29,897 bases of DNA, taken from positions 1 to 29,897 of the forward strand of contig DASUDI010000013.1 of NCBI GenBank assembly GCA_036275695.1, written 5' to 3'. Origin of the DNA: Damh-18 sp036275695. Its GTDB lineage: Bacteria > Patescibacteriota > Minisyncoccia > Phycocordibacterales > UBA918. The notes below the pieces were generated by a model that was not told where the DNA came from, ran no database searches, and was given only the letters and a program-made list of their open reading frames with translations. Positions 1 to 8,597 of the stretch are shown one piece after another. The position numbers and the translations under genes are program-made. Every line of letters starts with the position of its first letter. Within the stretch, counting starts at the first letter, position 1.

Positions 1-1
1 G

Positions 2-88
2 CGGAGAGTGAGGGATTCGAACCCTCGAGGGTTGTAACACCCTGCCTCGTTAGCAGTGAGGTGCTTTCGACCACTCAGCCAACTCTCC
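2..88 (-). tRNA. tRNA-Ser (GCT)
   Basis: Read on the minus strand, the acceptor GGAGAGT pairs with ACTCTCC at the other end. The anticodon loop is CTGCTAA, giving anticodon GCT, which reads AGC/AGU serine codons. A long variable arm, typical of serine tRNA, lies between the anticodon stem and the T arm, and the T loop is TTCGAAT. The discriminator is G. The next base is C, but the window ends there, so an encoded CCA can be neither confirmed nor excluded. Confidence 0.95.
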
Positions 89-300
89 ATATGTTCTGCG
101 CGGACCTACTCAACAATGATTGAGTGAGGGTAGGATAGCATATTTTTTTTGAGACGACTACGTGCCATATGGATACGTGTTAATGGCCATGTGGTCAGTA
201 TCAGTATAGGATTGTTTTAAATGGACGTGGAAAAGGTGATATGTGGCATCAGGTAGTGAAGAAGATTACGCTCGTATCGTAATTTATATAGTATATAAGC

Positions 301-903
301 TCAATGTGCGAGTGCGATACAGGTGACTGAGGCGGGGTGGTGCAGCAAAAGTGCAGCTTTTGCCGCATGAAGTGTCGCGCCCGTGGTGGTAACGTCATCA
401 AGAAGCACAATATGCTTTCCAACAATCTGTTGGGGTTGTTTTATTATAAACGCCTTTCGCATGTTAGAAATTCGTTCATTGCGCGCGAGTTCAGTTTGGG
501 GGCGTGTATCGCGGACACGTTTCATTGTTGAAAGCATATGATTTTTTTGTGGGATGGAGGTATGGTGGAGTATCTCGTACACCTGGTTGTATCCCCGCGC
601 GCGATAGCGCGCGGGAGAAAGTGGTATGGGGATAATGTAATCATACGTAAGTGGATGTTCTTTGAGGTGGTGCATAAGTAGTGCGCTCAATAAGACATGC
701 GCGTGAGTATTTGCATGAAATTTTGCTTCATGTATGAGCGCGTGTATGTCTGGGTTGTGAAATGATGAGAGTGCGGTGATATCTTCGAATGTGTGTGGTG
801 CGTAGAGGTTTGTTACATGCGGTTGGTTGAGTTGGCGAACACGTTTTAAATGCTCCGAAGGAGGGAAGATGGTATCAATAATGTATATAAACAGATTTTG
901 CAT
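301..903 (-). CDS. ComF-like phosphoribosyltransferase
   Basis: A 200-residue ComF-family protein, linked in other bacteria to uptake of transforming DNA. The PRPP-binding motif DDVTTTGAT is at residues 169-177, and the family's PIPLSPARYRARGYNQ segment is at 92-107. The usual N-terminal zinc ribbon (two CxxC pairs) is absent: the protein begins MQNLFIYIIDTIFPP and goes straight to the core. The start at 903 is chosen because AAGG lies just upstream and because a longer reading would run into pilM on the other strand; an in-frame ATG at 918 is the alternative. It is divergent from the pilus locus with a 49-nt gap, which fits a shared competence/pilus role, since type IV pili often serve DNA uptake. 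The exact function is inferred. Confidence 0.85.
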   Translation of the reverse strand: MQNLFIYIIDTIFPPSEHLKRVRQLNQPHVTNLYAPHTFEDITALSSFHNPDIHALIHEAKFHANTHAHVLLSALLMHHLKEHPLTYDYIIPIPLSPARYRARGYNQVYEILHHTSIPQKNHMLSTMKRVRDTRPQTELARNERISNMRKAFIIKQPQQIVGKHIVLLDDVTTTGATLHAAKAALLLHHPASVTCIALAH

Positions 904-911
904 AGGAAGCC

Positions 912-939
912 TTACCATTAAAGTGTAAGGTGATAGAAT
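912..939 (+). promoter_or_regulatory. candidate promoter for pilM
   Basis: TTACCA (912-917) and TAGAAT (934-939) are separated by 16 nt and lie 13 nt before the pilM ATG. The mRNA leader would be very short. The site overlaps the comF start region on the other strand, so the two divergent promoters may interfere. Confidence 0.35.
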
Positions 940-952
940 ACAAACGTAAAGT

Positions 953-2050
953 ATGGCATTCGGTCTTCCCTTATTCAAGAATATTAAAAAAGATATTACC
1001 GCGCCCTCAGGCAAAGGATCTTTTCTTGGTGTGGATATAGGTTCTTCAACTATAAAAATTGTCCAAATTAAGAATGAAAAGGGACTTCCCACACTTGAAA
1101 CATATGGCGAGTTACAACTTGGTCCATATGAGGGTGTCGAAATTGGTAGGAACACACATCTCCAGTCAGCTCGGCTTACTGAAGCACTTATTGATATTAT
1201 CCGTGAGGCTACCGCAACAAGCACTACGGTCGCGTATGCGCTTCCTTATAATTCAAGTTTTACCAATGTTGTGTCCATTCCAACACTTGATGAAGAAAAA
1301 ATCACTTCAATGTTGCCCATTGAGGCACGTAAATATATTCCTGTATCACTGTCAAAGGTCGCACTTGACTGGGTATTGTTAGGAACCAATAAGCAGTTGG
1401 TGACGACCTCGGTATTGCTCACTGCCACCTATACACAAGTGATCGAGAAGTATGAAGAAGTTATTCGCGGCGCAGGCCTTACCTCACAAGTACATGAGAT
1501 AGAAGTATTTAGTTCATTACGCTCAATCGTGTCTCCCGAAGACGATGTGGTCGCGCTTTTAGATTTCGGTGGTTCGTCAACGCGGCTTTACATTGTCGAA
1601 AAGGGTGTGGTGCGGAAAACGCACAGCGTTCTTTTGTCAGGAGTCGATATATCAAACGCATTCGCGCAATCGCTCAACATAGAATTTTCTCACGCTGAAG
1701 AGGTAAAACGTACTCACGGTATATCTGGAATTGCGGGGGAGGCGGAGGCACAGAAACTAATCGTACAGGTTTTGGAACGTGGTCTCCGTGAGTTGCATAC
1801 CGTTCTTTCGCGATATGAAGCAGATGAGTCATTGCAGATTCAAAAAATCATCCTTACCGGAGGCGCATCATTGCTTAAAGGTCTTGATATGTACACACGT
1901 GACATGTTTTCACGTAACGTTGAGTATGCGCAACCTTTTGATAAGGTGGCGTACCCAGCATTCCTCACTGATGTTCTGCATGAAGCAGGGCCATCATTTG
2001 CGGTTGCGGTTGGGGTGGCACTTCATGCACTTCAAAGTGCAAAGAATTAG
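953..2050 (+). CDS. pilM: type IV pilus assembly protein PilM
   Basis: 365 residues with the actin-like ATPase fold of PilM/FtsA-type proteins. The phosphate-1 motif VDIGSSTIKIVQ is near residue 27, a second motif LDFGGSSTRLYIV is near 203, and the adenosine motif ILTGGASLLKGL is near 302. PilM is cytoplasmic and, in characterised systems, binds the N-terminal tail of PilN to join the cytoplasmic and membrane parts of the pilus machine. It is first in a run of co-directional pilus genes. No Shine-Dalgarno is visible before the ATG. Confidence 0.93.
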   Translation: MAFGLPLFKNIKKDITAPSGKGSFLGVDIGSSTIKIVQIKNEKGLPTLETYGELQLGPYEGVEIGRNTHLQSARLTEALIDIIREATATSTTVAYALPYNSSFTNVVSIPTLDEEKITSMLPIEARKYIPVSLSKVALDWVLLGTNKQLVTTSVLLTATYTQVIEKYEEVIRGAGLTSQVHEIEVFSSLRSIVSPEDDVVALLDFGGSSTRLYIVEKGVVRKTHSVLLSGVDISNAFAQSLNIEFSHAEEVKRTHGISGIAGEAEAQKLIVQVLERGLRELHTVLSRYEADESLQIQKIILTGGASLLKGLDMYTRDMFSRNVEYAQPFDKVAYPAFLTDVLHEAGPSFAVAVGVALHALQSAKN

Positions 2051-2095
2051 GAGCACTGTCCACACCACGACAATATATTTTTTTGCAATCAAATA

Positions 2096-2101
2096 TATAA
2101 T
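2096..2101 (+). promoter_or_regulatory. -10 box for pilN, predicted leaderless
   Basis: TATAAT ends 8 nt before the pilN ATG, inside the 59-nt gap after pilM. Transcription would start at or next to the start codon. No good -35 is visible. Confidence 0.45.
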
Positions 2102-2109
2102 AATACGTA

Positions 2110-2862
2110 ATGCCATACGTTCCACGTCCCATCACAAATCAACCTACGGGTGCAATACCTAAGTTGGTAAAAAAGAAGCACACTTTTCGTGTATTCTCAT
2201 TCCTTGGAACTATAATGGTTCTTACGTCTCTTGCGGGACTGGTGGGTATGTTTGCGTACAAGCAGGTATCAGAAACACAACTTGCAGATGCGCAAGAAAT
2301 GCTCGCAAAAGAAAGTGGCGTTGATAATACAAGTACAATACTTGAGCTTGAATTGTTTAATCAGCGCATTCTTGCAGCAGAGTACCTCATTGAAAATCAT
2401 CTTGCCCCTTCGAAAATTTTTGCTGAAATTGAAAAAATAATCAAACAGTCAGTCCAGATTAATAATTTTACATACACCTATGATCCAGGATTTCAGGCAA
2501 TACTAGAATTAGGGGGAGGTACATCAGCTTTTTCATCGGTTGCGTCACAGAATATTGAGTTTATGAAGAACAATCTCTATACAGATTTTGTACTTGAAGA
2601 TATCAGTACTGCCGTATCGGTAGGAGACACTTCAGATGAAAAAGTGAATGTTTCGGATGATGCTGGTGAAAAACATCTCGTAACCTTTTCACTTAAAGGT
2701 GATATTGATACATCAATAATTAAATACACCGGAGATTCGACACAGCAACTTTTTGGTGCAGTTCCCATTGTACCAAATGAATTTGAAAGCACTCTTTCAG
2801 TTCAGGAGGGTGCATCGGATGTTACAAACAGTCAGTCGGGTACTGAACAAATCCAGAATTAA
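2110..2862 (+). CDS. pilN: PilN-like pilus assembly protein
   Basis: 250 residues: a cytoplasmic N-terminal tail (1-25), one membrane segment (about 28-50, FSFLGTIMVLTSLAGLVGMF), then a coiled-coil and an alpha/beta extracytoplasmic domain. This is the PilN layout, and the gene follows pilM and precedes pilO as usual. The sequence itself is not strongly conserved, so the call rests mostly on topology and position. The C-terminal 30 residues are Ser/Gln/Glu-rich and probably disordered. It would dimerise with PilO and dock to PilM. Confidence 0.8.
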   Translation: MPYVPRPITNQPTGAIPKLVKKKHTFRVFSFLGTIMVLTSLAGLVGMFAYKQVSETQLADAQEMLAKESGVDNTSTILELELFNQRILAAEYLIENHLAPSKIFAEIEKIIKQSVQINNFTYTYDPGFQAILELGGGTSAFSSVASQNIEFMKNNLYTDFVLEDISTAVSVGDTSDEKVNVSDDAGEKHLVTFSLKGDIDTSIIKYTGDSTQQLFGAVPIVPNEFESTLSVQEGASDVTNSQSGTEQIQN

Positions 2863-2876
2863 ATATTTTAAAGAAT

Positions 2877-3452
2877 ATGTTTAAAACACTCATACCGACA
2901 CTTTCCATACTCACTTCGATAGTACTGTATAATTTTTTTATACAACCTATGTATGACGAAGTGAAAGTTATTCGTGCGGAGAAGGGCTCATATGAAGAGA
3001 CTACGGCAAAATACCAGGAATTTAATAGTCAATTGCAAAATCTTCTTACAAAGAAAAATGCTATTGGCATCAATGATCGCGAGAGACTTGATAAAATGAT
3101 TCCTGAAAATGTCGATTTACCACGTTTACTTGTTGATCTAGAGGAAATGGCACGAAGAAACGGCTTGCTTTTTGGAAATATTGACGCTTCATCAGAAGGC
3201 ACAAGAACGGGAAATAGTAGAAACGAGGAAGGTGACGTAGTGGCATCTATTTCGACTCAAGAGGTTAAGTTTGAAGTACTCGGGAATTATTCCCAATTTA
3301 AGTCATTCTTACATACACTAGAAAGTAGTTTGGTGTTTATGGAAATTACTGAGATAAGACTCTCCGCAAGTACAAACCAATTCCAACAGTACGCAGTTAC
3401 CATCGAAACGTACGCACTTAAAAATAGTATAGATAATGAAAATGAATCATGA
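2877..3452 (+). CDS. pilO: PilO-like pilus assembly protein
   Basis: 191 residues with a single N-terminal membrane segment (about 5-23), then a long heptad-rich helix and a C-terminal ferredoxin-like region, as in PilO. The segment MIPENVDLPRLLVDLEEMAR near 75-95 resembles the family's hinge between coiled coil and core domain. It starts 14 nt after pilN and its stop codon overlaps the next gene by 4 nt (ATGA), indicating translational coupling. Expected partner is PilN in the inner-membrane alignment complex. Confidence 0.85.
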   Translation: MFKTLIPTLSILTSIVLYNFFIQPMYDEVKVIRAEKGSYEETTAKYQEFNSQLQNLLTKKNAIGINDRERLDKMIPENVDLPRLLVDLEEMARRNGLLFGNIDASSEGTRTGNSRNEEGDVVASISTQEVKFEVLGNYSQFKSFLHTLESSLVFMEITEIRLSASTNQFQQYAVTIETYALKNSIDNENES

Positions 3453-3751
3453 TGTATATTCTTAAGAAAATTGGGTCAATACTTATTTTATTTGGGATTG
3501 TTGCAGGTATTTTGTATTACCTTTCTGGTCTTCGTAATGGTGTAGATGATAGCGCGGTTTCGTTATCTGAGCAGCAGGAATTGAAAATTAAATCAGAAAA
3601 GATTTTTTTAAACACAAAACGGATTAGCGCGCTCTCTCTTAATACATCATTTTTTAGCGATAGCAGCTTTAAAAGTCTCATAGACACTCGCGTACCACTA
3701 CCAGACGTTGCAACAGGTAGAGTAAATCCATTCGATCCTGTTTCACCATAG
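3449..3751 (+). CDS. small membrane protein, PilP-like tail
   Basis: 100 residues with one N-terminal membrane segment (about 7-26) and a short, probably unstructured outer part that ends in GRVNPFDPVSP. A GRxNPF/GRRDPF element is typical of the PilP family and its partners, and the gene sits where pilP sits in Gram-negative loci (after pilO). No beta-domain or lipobox is present, so it is not a normal PilP. It overlaps the pilO stop by 4 nt; a second ATG 3 nt downstream could also be the start. Function is inferred from position and the tail motif only. Confidence 0.6.
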   Translation: MMYILKKIGSILILFGIVAGILYYLSGLRNGVDDSAVSLSEQQELKIKSEKIFLNTKRISALSLNTSFFSDSSFKSLIDTRVPLPDVATGRVNPFDPVSP

Positions 3752-3775
3752 GATTATCGATTTAACCCTTAAGGT

Positions 3776-5599
3776 ATGAATTTACTAAACCTTCTTGCCG
3801 AACGGAACGTCATTGACAGTGAAACCTCTCGTCGTGCTGGTGAGCGTGCAACAAAGATTGGCGTAAGTTATGAGCGAGCTCTCTTAGATGAGGGTGTTGA
3901 TGCTGAGAGTATTCGAAATGCGATTGGTGAGTATTTTGATTTGCCGGTTCGTGCAGTTAGTGAGCATGAGCGTATTAATCCTAACATTCTTAAATATTTA
4001 CCTGCTGAATCTGCAAAGCATTACGGCATAATCCCCATCGCGCTTGATGAGGATGTGCTCGTCGTTGGAGTCGTGGATCCTGAGAATCTTTCTTTTCGAG
4101 ATCCGCTTAATTTCATTACCGCGCAACACAACATTCCCTATAAGGTCGTAGTTATTCTTGAACAAGATTTTCAAAATGCTGTTAAATCATACGAAAATCT
4201 TACAGAGGAAGTTGATGAAGCGCTCAACGTGCTTGTTGCCGATCTCAATACGAATGACATTACTGATGACGGAAAAAAGAAGTCACCAGATAAAGTAGAA
4301 CATATCAAGGAAGATGCTCCGGTCACAAAGATTGTTGCCACTATCCTCAGATACGCCGTTGATGGGAGAGCGTCGGATATTCATATCGAACCCAGAGAGC
4401 ATAAGACCATTGTTCGCTTTCGTGTTGATGGTATATTGGTGCATTCACTTGAATTACCCATAAAGGTGCATCCCGCAGTAGTTGCCCGTATTAAAATTCT
4501 CACCTCATTACGTCTTGATGAAAAACGTAAGCCGCAAGACGGACGTTTCTCTGGAACGATTGATAATCGCCAAATTGATTTTCGTGTTTCAATACTTCCA
4601 ACCAATCACGGTGAAAAAGTGGTAATGCGTATTCTTGACACGGAGTCAGGGGTGCGAAGTCTTGAAGATACGGGTGTTTCAGAACATAACATCAAACTCA
4701 TTCGCGAGGCAATTCAAGCGCCGTATGGCATCATACTTATTTCAGGTCCTACGGGTTCTGGTAAATCAACAACCCTCTATGCCATGCTTGCGGAAGTGGA
4801 CAGAATTGGCATGAACGTTATCTCGCTCGAAGATCCTGTTGAGTATAGCATTGATGGTGTAAGTCAGTCTCAGATTCGCCCTGAAATTGGATATACCTTT
4901 GCAAATGGACTTCGCGCGGTTTTGCGTCAAGACCCCGATGTTATTATGGTGGGTGAAATTCGTGATAAAGAAACAGCACAGCTTGCGATTCAAGCGGCGC
5001 TTACGGGACACTTGGTGCTCTCTACGATACACACCAATAATGCTGCTGGTGTGATACCGCGCCTTATTGATATGGGTGTCGATCCGTATCTTATCGCGCC
5101 AACACTTCAGCTCGCGCTCGCGCAACGTCTCGTGCGTAGAATTTGCCCTGGGAGTGGAAGGAAGGTTCCTTTCGAGGGGGGTATTAAGGTAATGATTGAA
5201 AAAGAGTTTGAGGATTTGCCCACCGAACATCGACATATTATTCCAGAGTCTGATCATGTGCTTTTCGTGCAACCGACCCCAGAATGTTCGAGTGGCACCA
5301 AGGGACGCGTTGCGGTGATGGAGGCAATTAAAATTAATGATGAGATTGAGAAACTGATTTTGAATAGTGCCAATGAAGACATGATACGTAATGCTGCGCG
5401 AAAGAGTGGTTTTGTGAGTATGAAAGAGGATGCAATCATTAAAGCACTCAGTCATGATATTCCCTTTGAAGAAATCAGTACGCTAGGCGGATCAATGCTT
5501 ATCTCAGAAGAAGCAGAGGAGGAGGGGATGAAACTTGCAGCATCACAAGTTGGTGTAGATGTCGATAACCCTGAAATACCGGTGACAAATGTTGTATAA
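3776..5599 (+). CDS. pilB: type IV pilus extension ATPase PilB
   Basis: 607 residues, the usual PilB length. The N-terminal MshEN-like domain covers about 1-150 (start NLLNLLAERNVI). The motor core has the Walker A GPTGSGKS at 324-331, an Asp box around SLEDPVEYS, the Walker B region with VIMVGEIRD at 389-397 and the His box TGHLVLSTIHTNN. This ATPase powers pilus assembly and binds PilC at the membrane. The family's tetracysteine zinc site is half lost: only Cys457 (in RICPGSGRK) and Cys504 (in PECSSGTKGR) remain at the two CxxC positions. The protein ends with an acidic tail. Confidence 0.96.
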   Translation: MNLLNLLAERNVIDSETSRRAGERATKIGVSYERALLDEGVDAESIRNAIGEYFDLPVRAVSEHERINPNILKYLPAESAKHYGIIPIALDEDVLVVGVVDPENLSFRDPLNFITAQHNIPYKVVVILEQDFQNAVKSYENLTEEVDEALNVLVADLNTNDITDDGKKKSPDKVEHIKEDAPVTKIVATILRYAVDGRASDIHIEPREHKTIVRFRVDGILVHSLELPIKVHPAVVARIKILTSLRLDEKRKPQDGRFSGTIDNRQIDFRVSILPTNHGEKVVMRILDTESGVRSLEDTGVSEHNIKLIREAIQAPYGIILISGPTGSGKSTTLYAMLAEVDRIGMNVISLEDPVEYSIDGVSQSQIRPEIGYTFANGLRAVLRQDPDVIMVGEIRDKETAQLAIQAALTGHLVLSTIHTNNAAGVIPRLIDMGVDPYLIAPTLQLALAQRLVRRICPGSGRKVPFEGGIKVMIEKEFEDLPTEHRHIIPESDHVLFVQPTPECSSGTKGRVAVMEAIKINDEIEKLILNSANEDMIRNAARKSGFVSMKEDAIIKALSHDIPFEEISTLGGSMLISEEAEEEGMKLAASQVGVDVDNPEIPVTNVV

Positions 5600-5691
5600 T
5601 ATAAAAGTGGTGAACGCCACGCGCATTATATACAATGTTTACGACGTAAGTATTTACGCAATATATAGAAACACACTAATTTTACATACAG

Positions 5692-6066
5692 ATGAAAATA
5701 CTTCTTATAGATGATGACTCATTCCTACGTGACATGTACGCTACGAAGTTTACAGAACTCGGGTATGATATTGACGTTGCGGAAAGTGCGGAGGTTGCGA
5801 TTTCAAAGTTACAAGGATCATCATATGATGTTTTGCTCTTGGATATGGTAATGCCAGGAATGACGGGTGTTGAACTCATCAAAATAATAAAGTCTGACCA
5901 TATCGGTGGTGATCCGCTCTGCATTATGCTCTCAAATCAGAGTGATGAACATGATAAACAGAGCGCTCTTGATGCCGGGGCAATCGGGTATATTGTGAAG
6001 GCAGAACTCATACCAAGCGAAGTGGTAGAAGCAGTAAAAACATTAATAGCGCAAGCGAAATCATAA
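5692..6066 (+). CDS. CheY-like stand-alone receiver protein
   Basis: 124 residues, a complete receiver domain with nothing attached. Acidic pocket DDD at 7-9, phosphoacceptor Asp51 (LLLDMVMPG), switch Ser81 and conserved Lys103 (YIVKAEL) are all visible. It lies between pilB and pilT, 3 nt before pilT, so it probably controls pilus extension, retraction or twitching through protein contacts. No histidine kinase gene is in the window. The 92-nt gap after pilB carries TATAAT across the pilB stop (5596-5601) and a small hairpin (CGTAA/TTACG), so a separate promoter is possible. Confidence 0.9.
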   Translation: MKILLIDDDSFLRDMYATKFTELGYDIDVAESAEVAISKLQGSSYDVLLLDMVMPGMTGVELIKIIKSDHIGGDPLCIMLSNQSDEHDKQSALDAGAIGYIVKAELIPSEVVEAVKTLIAQAKS

Positions 6067-6069
6067 TAT

Positions 6070-7140
6070 ATGGCTGGTGTAGATTACAAAAGAGAACTTG
6101 AAGATATTATCGACATTGTTTCATCAGAAAAAGGTTCTGACATACACTTCTCGATGGGCACGCATCCAATTATTCGTGTTGATGGTTCTCTTATTCCTCT
6201 CACCAAAAAGCCAGTCCTCAATACTCATGATTTGAATGGGTTTATGAAAGCACTTCTCACTGATGAGCAGTATGATGCCTTTATTAAAAATCGTGAAATT
6301 GATTTTTCGTATGCCGCAAAAGGAGGTATTCGTTTTCGCGGAAACGGTTTTCATCAGCGAGGCTCAATTTCCATCGCGCTTCGCCACATCCCTAATGTTA
6401 TACGTACGTTTCAAGAGTTGTCACTTCCTCCAATTCTCGAATCTTTTTCACAAAAACCCCAAGGTTTCTTCCTCTGTGTGGGTCCGGTGGGTCAAGGAAA
6501 GTCCACCACACTCGCTGCTATGGTAGAACTTATCAACCAAACACGTTCAGAACATATTGTTACCATTGAAGACCCAATTGAATACATGTATGAACCAAAG
6601 AAATCACTTATTGACCAACGTGAAGTTGGTATTGATACTGCTGATTTTCACACTGGACTTCACTCAGCGTTTCGTCAGGATGTGGATGTAATTTTGGTTG
6701 GTGAGATGCGAAATCAAGAGACAATCGGGACCGCGGTAACCGCTGCCGAGACGGGACACCTTGTACTTTCGACACTGCACACCAACAATGCTGCGCAGAC
6801 CATTGACCGTATAATTGATACCTTTCCCCCCGATCAACAAGATCAGATCCGCGTTCAGTTGTCAGGCTCACTTACTGCGATATTTTCACAACGTCTTATA
6901 CCGCGCATATCAGGTGGACTCGTTCCTGCGTATGAGTTACTTATCAATAACGCCGCGGTCGCAAACCTCATCCGTGAGCGTAGGACTCATGAGATACAGA
7001 CCGTAATTGAAACAGGAATGGAATATGGAATGATTGATATGAACCGTACACTTGTTGATTTGGTTCAAAATGGTGAAATAACGGTCGAAAATGCGTTTTC
7101 ATATTCTCCGAACCCCAAGGGATTAGAACGTTTAATGTAA
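6070..7140 (+). CDS. pilT: type IV pilus retraction ATPase PilT
   Basis: 356 residues, normal PilT length. The N-terminal PAS-like domain is followed by the RecA-like motor with Walker A GPVGQGKS at 138-145, Asp box TIEDPIEYM, Walker B region VILVGEMRN and His box TGHLVLSTLHTNN. The PilT signature AIRNLIRE appears as AVANLIRE near residue 298. PilT disassembles the pilus and drives retraction. Walker A has Val and Gln where most family members have Thr and Ser; the Lys and Ser needed for nucleotide binding are kept. Confidence 0.95.
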   Translation: MAGVDYKRELEDIIDIVSSEKGSDIHFSMGTHPIIRVDGSLIPLTKKPVLNTHDLNGFMKALLTDEQYDAFIKNREIDFSYAAKGGIRFRGNGFHQRGSISIALRHIPNVIRTFQELSLPPILESFSQKPQGFFLCVGPVGQGKSTTLAAMVELINQTRSEHIVTIEDPIEYMYEPKKSLIDQREVGIDTADFHTGLHSAFRQDVDVILVGEMRNQETIGTAVTAAETGHLVLSTLHTNNAAQTIDRIIDTFPPDQQDQIRVQLSGSLTAIFSQRLIPRISGGLVPAYELLINNAAVANLIRERRTHEIQTVIETGMEYGMIDMNRTLVDLVQNGEITVENAFSYSPNPKGLERLM

Positions 7141-7149
7141 TTATGCGAT

Positions 7150-8358
7150 ATGTTATTTTCATATAAAGCAGTAGATAAGTCAGGAGTCCAGCGTGATGGA
7201 ACGGTTGATGCCATAAATATGGAATCGGCTATTGAAACGGTTGAAGCGCGTGGCTATACTATTGTTACAATAGATCCTCTAAATGACAAGGCATCAATTT
7301 TTGATGTTGAGGTTACGTGGTTTCAGCGTGTGTCTAATAAGGAGGTGGTTATTTTATCGCGTCAGATCGCAACACTTTTTGAGGCACAAGTTTCAGCACT
7401 GCGCATATTTAGACTTCTCGGATCAGAAACCCATAATCCAAAACTACAAAAAATCCTTACGCAAGTAAGCGACGATTTGCAGGGAGGGAGTTCTATCTCA
7501 CGAGCACTCGGACAACATCCTGATGTATTTTCTTCATTTTATGTGAGCATGGTAAAGTCTGGTGAAGAATCAGGTACACTTGAAAAAACCTTCATGTTCC
7601 TCGCGGACTACCTCGATAGAATGTACGAGGTAGTATCAAAGGCACGTAACGCACTCATATATCCAGCGTTTGTTATTGCCATATTTATGGGTGTGATGAT
7701 ACTTATGCTCACCATGGTAATCCCGAGTATTACAAAAATCATCGTTGAGTCGGGACAAGATATACCTATTTATACAAAAATTGTCATGGGAGTATCATCA
7801 CTCTTTACTGAATACATTGGTATTATGGGATTGGTGGTGGCGCTCATAGGTATTGTAGTTTGGCAATTTCAGCGTACTGAAGCAGGGAAGCGTACCATTG
7901 ATGAGTTCAAATTAACGATTCCATTTATCGGAAACTTGTACGAGAAGTTGTTCCTTACCAGAGTGTGTGACAATCTTTCGACGATGCTCATGAGTGGCAT
8001 CTCTATGGTGCAGGCACTTGAAGTAACGGCTGAGGTGGTGGACAACCGCGTATATAAAGAAATTATCGAAGATGTACTCGTGAGCGTAAAAGGGGGAAAA
8101 TCCTTTGCGGACTCTATTTCTGAATATCCTGAAATACCTGGTATTCTCGCGCAAATGAGTAAGGTGGGCGAGGAGACGGGTAAGCTTGGAGACATTCTTA
8201 CCACGTTATCAAATTTTTACCGCAGAGAAGTTAATAACGCCGTAGACACACTTATTGGACTCATTGAGCCCGCAATGATTGTAATGCTCGGACTTGGGGT
8301 GGGCGTGCTCCTTGCGTCGGTGCTTATGCCTATTTACAACATCACGGGCTCTATATAG
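7150..8358 (+). CDS. pilC: pilus platform protein PilC (T2SF family)
   Basis: 402 residues with two T2SSF repeats (about 65-190 and 265-395). Three membrane stretches are seen: near 173-198 (IYPAFVIAIFMGVMILML), near 220-240 and at the C-terminus (about 370-400, ending LMPIYNI). The second repeat keeps the typical GISMVQALE and VGEETGKL segments. PilC is the inner-membrane rotor or platform on which PilB and PilT act. It starts 9 nt after pilT and is the last gene of the motor block. Confidence 0.95.
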   Translation: MLFSYKAVDKSGVQRDGTVDAINMESAIETVEARGYTIVTIDPLNDKASIFDVEVTWFQRVSNKEVVILSRQIATLFEAQVSALRIFRLLGSETHNPKLQKILTQVSDDLQGGSSISRALGQHPDVFSSFYVSMVKSGEESGTLEKTFMFLADYLDRMYEVVSKARNALIYPAFVIAIFMGVMILMLTMVIPSITKIIVESGQDIPIYTKIVMGVSSLFTEYIGIMGLVVALIGIVVWQFQRTEAGKRTIDEFKLTIPFIGNLYEKLFLTRVCDNLSTMLMSGISMVQALEVTAEVVDNRVYKEIIEDVLVSVKGGKSFADSISEYPEIPGILAQMSKVGEETGKLGDILTTLSNFYRREVNNAVDTLIGLIEPAMIVMLGLGVGVLLASVLMPIYNITGSI

Positions 8359-8517
8359 TAGGGGTGGTGTTTATGTAAAGTCATTCGTGGGATTGTTCCA
8401 CAATTTTCCACGAGTTTGTATTTCTCGGTGTACCTATTCAAGTGTGGCATTTATTACCTATGCTTGGTAGTGAGTAGCCTTTTCCACAGGTGCGTATGGT
8501 GCCACTAAAAAACAGCG

Positions 8518-8523
8518 TATAAT
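8518..8523 (+). promoter_or_regulatory. -10 box of pilin gene with structured leader
   Basis: TATAAT sits about 75 nt before the pilin start. The expected leader (about 8530-8597) holds two hairpins: CAGC/GCTG (8551-8563) and the palindrome AGTAATATATTACT (8567-8580), followed by TTT. This is the only well-defined long leader in the pilus locus and may stabilise or regulate an abundant pilin mRNA. No -35 of good quality is visible. Confidence 0.5.
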
Positions 8524-8597
8524 AAGAAGTAACCACACAACGTGGAGTATCAGCGAGAAGCTGGTAAGTAATATATTACTTTTAATAACAATCATTA

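Noticed and set aside
265..298. Hairpin ATTACG/CGTAAT and palindrome TTATATAGTATATAA after comF
   Set aside because: Possible weak terminator, but there is no real T run, so it was not listed as a feature.
904..1224. N-terminal extension of the comF frame to 1224
   Set aside because: It lies antisense to pilM, has no ComF-like residues, and the start at 903 begins the recognisable domain.
4766..5455. 229-codon minus-strand frame inside pilB
   Set aside because: It is a shadow of the pilB coding sequence with no domain pattern.
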